Assembly: GCF_007981265.1 (NCBI RefSeq)
Contig: NZ_CP034363.1
Span: 3,038,001-3,102,000, forward strand
Reading direction: 5' to 3'
DNA from: Pantoea sp. CCBC3-3-1
GTDB lineage: Bacteria > Pseudomonadota > Gammaproteobacteria > Enterobacterales > Enterobacteriaceae
DNA length: 64,000 bases
Numbering within the stretch: position 1 is the stretch's first letter; each line of letters starts with the position of its first letter. Both the position numbers and the translations under genes were made by a program. The notes beneath the pieces are model-generated. The model was not told where the DNA came from, searched no databases, and saw only the letters and a list, made by a program, of their open reading frames with translations. This document shows positions 61,986 to 64,000 of this stretch, piece after piece.

Positions 61986-63003
61986 CGCTGATTTTCACTC
62001 CTGCCTGATGGAGATAGCGAATGGCCGCCTCGGTATCTGCCGTTTTGCCGCCAATCTGCACAATCATAAAACCCAGGATTGTGCTCTGTACTTCAGACAT
62101 ATTGGCAAACAGGATATTCACCTCAACCGGAAACTTGCGCATCAACTGACTGATGATCGGCTGCTGAGCCGTCTGGCCGATAAACTCCAGCCGCAGCGCG
62201 CGACTGTGGCCCTGCTGCCTAATCCGCGCCAGAGTTTGCTCCGGCAAGCGATCGTGGATCACCGATCGCACAAAGCTGGCGGTGACGGCGTCCTGGGGCT
62301 GACCGAAAAGCGACAGCACGCTGCCCTGCTCGACTATTCGCCCGTGCGCCATCACGGCAACTTTGTGACAAATTTTCTGCACCACCGACATTTCGTGGGT
62401 AATCAGCACTATGGTGATGCCGTAGCGCTTGTTAATCTCCTGTAACAACAGCAGAATTTGTACCGTCGTGTGCGGATCGAGTGCCGATGTTGCCTCGTCA
62501 CACAGCAGAATAGACGGGTTGGTCGCCAGCGCGCGGGCAATGCCGACCCGCTGCTTCTGCCCACCCGACAGTTCGTTGGGATAGCGCTGCGCTTTGTCGC
62601 TGAGATTGACGAAAGCCAGCAGTTCATTCACCCGCTGCCGAATAAAGTGTTTATCACGCCCCTGTAAAATCAGCGGGATCGCCACGTTATGAAACACCGT
62701 GCGGGAATTCAACAAATTGAAGTGTTGAAAGATCATCCCAATATCTTTCTTTACCGCATTGAGCTGTTTTTTAGTAATGTGCTGTAGCGAGACATCATTA
62801 ATCCGCACCTCGCCACGATCGGGCACTTCCAGATGGTTAATTAAGCGCAGCAGCGTGCTTTTCCCCGCGCCGCTCGCACCAATAACGCCAAAGATATCAC
62901 CCTGATGGATAGTCAGGCTGACCTCTTCTAACGCCAGCAAATTTTCTCCCTTGCGCGAGAAGGTTTTGCTGACTGAGTTAAATGTAATAACGGGCTGGCT
63001 CAT
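61978..63003 (-). CDS. Methionine-type ABC ATPase (MetN-like) with NIL domain
   Basis: 341 residues: Walker [31 protein letters not shown], signature [16 protein letters not shown], Walker [17 protein letters not shown], and a C-terminal NIL domain (about 265-341; LRLEFIGQTAQQPIISQLMR, VNILFANMSEVQSTILGFMI). Full MetN length, so it should be subject to substrate trans-inhibition. ATG overlaps the MetQ-like stop (ATGA). Confidence 0.92.
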   Translation of the reverse strand: MSQPVITFNSVSKTFSRKGENLLALEEVSLTIHQGDIFGVIGASGAGKSTLLRLINHLEVPDRGEVRINDVSLQHITKKQLNAVKKDIGMIFQHFNLLNSRTVFHNVAIPLILQGRDKHFIRQRVNELLAFVNLSDKAQRYPNELSGGQKQRVGIARALATNPSILLCDEATSALDPHTTVQILLLLQEINKRYGITIVLITHEMSVVQKICHKVAVMAHGRIVEQGSVLSLFGQPQDAVTASFVRSVIHDRLPEQTLARIRQQGHSRALRLEFIGQTAQQPIISQLMRKFPVEVNILFANMSEVQSTILGFMIVQIGGKTADTEAAIRYLHQAGVKISDV

Positions 63004-63812
63004 TTGAAATAGTCAGGCAGCAGATAACCATCATATTGATGGTGCGAACGAATATAGTTTTTAAAATCATCGGAGCGGTACCCTGCCACAATATCTTTGG
63101 CAAACGCCGCCTGCTGGTTTTTCCCGGCTACGGTGACAACGTTAATAAACTGGCTGGTGGGGGCTTCCAGCTTTAGCGCAGAATCCAGTTTCATCCCGCT
63201 GGAAACGGCAAAATTTCCCTGAATCAGGCCAAAATCGACATCCGGCAGCGCGCGCACCTGCTGGGCATTGTCCATCTCTTTCAGTACGATTTTGTAGGGG
63301 TTTTCACTGATGAATTTTTGAGAGAAGGTGGCCGGGTCGCTGTCCGGGCGGATTTTCAGCCAGCCTAAACTTTGCAAGACCAGCGCCGCACGATATTCAT
63401 TAGGCGCCTGATTGGGAACGGAAATAACGGTGCCGGGCTTAGGTGTCTCCAGCGTGGTTATTTTGCCGCCATAAAGGCCCATTGGTGGCGTAGGCACCTG
63501 CACGATCCCCACATTATCAATACCCAGACGCTCATTTACCGACTTCAGATAGACCGGATGCTGCATGATATTGGCTTCGATATTGCCACGGCTGACCGCA
63601 TCGTTAACCTGAATGCCGTCGCTAAAGTCTTTATATTCTATTTTATAGCCTTTCTTTACCAGCCAGGGCGCAACGCCCTGCTGAAACTGGTCTTTATACG
63701 GCCCTGGATTAAAACCAATACGAATTAATTTATCATCCGCCTGCGCCGCTGAAAAAAGCGCAGCAGAAGAAAGTAAAGCCACAACTAATTTACTCATCAA
63801 TGTCATGCGCAT
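63000..63812 (-). CDS. NLPA-family binding protein (MetQ-like), copy 1
   Basis: 270 residues: signal peptide (MSKLVVALLSSAALFSAAQA) without a lipobox Cys; NLPA fold with LIRIGFNPGPYKDQFQQGVA, SRGNIEANIMQHPVYLKSVN and GTVISVPNQAPNEYRAALVL. First gene of the long minus-strand run 63812-54413. ATG 63812 has AGAGAG upstream; ATG 63797 is also possible. It is quite diverged from the second copy, so the two importers probably take different ligands. Confidence 0.88.
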   Translation of the reverse strand: MRMTLMSKLVVALLSSAALFSAAQADDKLIRIGFNPGPYKDQFQQGVAPWLVKKGYKIEYKDFSDGIQVNDAVSRGNIEANIMQHPVYLKSVNERLGIDNVGIVQVPTPPMGLYGGKITTLETPKPGTVISVPNQAPNEYRAALVLQSLGWLKIRPDSDPATFSQKFISENPYKIVLKEMDNAQQVRALPDVDFGLIQGNFAVSSGMKLDSALKLEAPTSQFINVVTVAGKNQQAAFAKDIVAGYRSDDFKNYIRSHHQYDGYLLPDYFK

Positions 63813-63925
63813 AAAAATCTCTCTACGTGAATAATCAAGGCGATTAAATCACAGAGTGACTGACTGTAAGAAGCCTAAACCGGGCTGTACTTATGGCTTT
63901 ATTGCGCTAAGGATATTCAGATTAC

Positions 63926-63947
63926 GTTATTGCATTTGCTGAATAAC
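63926..63947. promoter_or_regulatory. Dyad GTTATT-N10-AATAAC upstream of the MetQ-like gene
   Basis: 6-bp arms in the opposite order to the AATAAC/GTTATT dyads in the island, 114 bp upstream of the start. It may be an operator for a sulfur regulator such as CysB or Cbl; AT-rich promoter DNA makes chance occurrence possible. Confidence 0.35.
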
Positions 63948-64000
63948 ATTATCTCATTTATTGCTTCCCGATGCGCTGCAATTCGGTTTTCTGCCGCAAT

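Noticed and set aside
1..64000. CRISPR arrays, prophage structural genes, rRNA genes
   Set aside because: No regularly spaced repeats, no phage structural proteins and no rRNA sequence were seen.

Overview
The window is a chromosomal segment of a Gammaproteobacterium of the order Enterobacterales. The evidence is a Cbl/Nac LysR pair beside an asparagine tRNA gene of the Escherichia coli type, a YaiL (DUF2058) protein, a YedK-type SRAP protein and typical enterobacterial operon style. I cannot assign the genus from the sequence alone.

Layout. (1) 1-6128, core: cbl (cut by the left edge), nac with a sigma54-type promoter and an NtrC-like site, then a ribose/inositol-type sugar ABC transporter, all on the minus strand. 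(2) 6129-6204, tRNA-Asn(GUU). (3) 6205-42242, a genomic island of about 36 kb bounded by a 17-bp direct repeat (CAGTCAGAGGAGCCAAA) that starts in the tRNA 3' end and recurs at 42226-42242. No integrase remains; the right end is a graveyard of IS3- and IS110-family fragments. (4) 42252-64000, core or accessory: cold-shock-domain protein, pseudouridine synthase, yaiL, NlpC/P60 lipoprotein, a trypsin-like protease/nuclease fusion, a DUF2778 (Tlde1-like) effector with its likely immunity protein, mesX-mesD (folate-independent methionine synthase), yedK, an SDR/AraC pair, and a long minus-strand cluster with two MetNIQ-type transporters, a cytosolic BisC-like molybdoenzyme, a 2-oxoglutarate oxygenase and a YbdH-like dehydrogenase.

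The island looks like an organosulfur and amino-acid-derivative scavenging island. It holds three luciferase-like (LLM) flavin monooxygenases, five sulfonate/nitrate-type (SsuA/TauA/NMT1-like) binding proteins or relatives, two SsuBC-type ATPase/permease pairs, a peptide-type (Opp/Dpp) transporter, a branched-chain-type (Liv) transporter, a cystine-type polar amino acid transporter, an L-2-amino-thiazoline-4-carboxylate hydrolase next to an M20 N-carbamoyl-amino-acid hydrolase (a predicted route to L-cysteine), a gamma-glutamyltransferase, an acyl-CoA ligase, two thioesterases and two regulators (GntR, LysR). It has four blocks: 6734-16629 (+), 16970-20841 (-), 21147-29691 (+) and 29742-39836 (-), the last facing a LysR regulator at 40006-40965. 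The island lies about 5.4 kb from cbl, the sulfur-starvation regulator, and the methionine genes at the right end continue the sulfur theme.

The best candidates for undescribed biology are the GntR-controlled operon 21147-29691, the thiazoline/Liv block 33391-39836, the LLM gene coupled to a leaderless SBP-like protein (6734-8718), the protease/nuclease fusion (45064-46863) and the MetNIQ/BisC-like/oxygenase cluster (54413-63812). All functions come from reading protein motifs; no database search was run.
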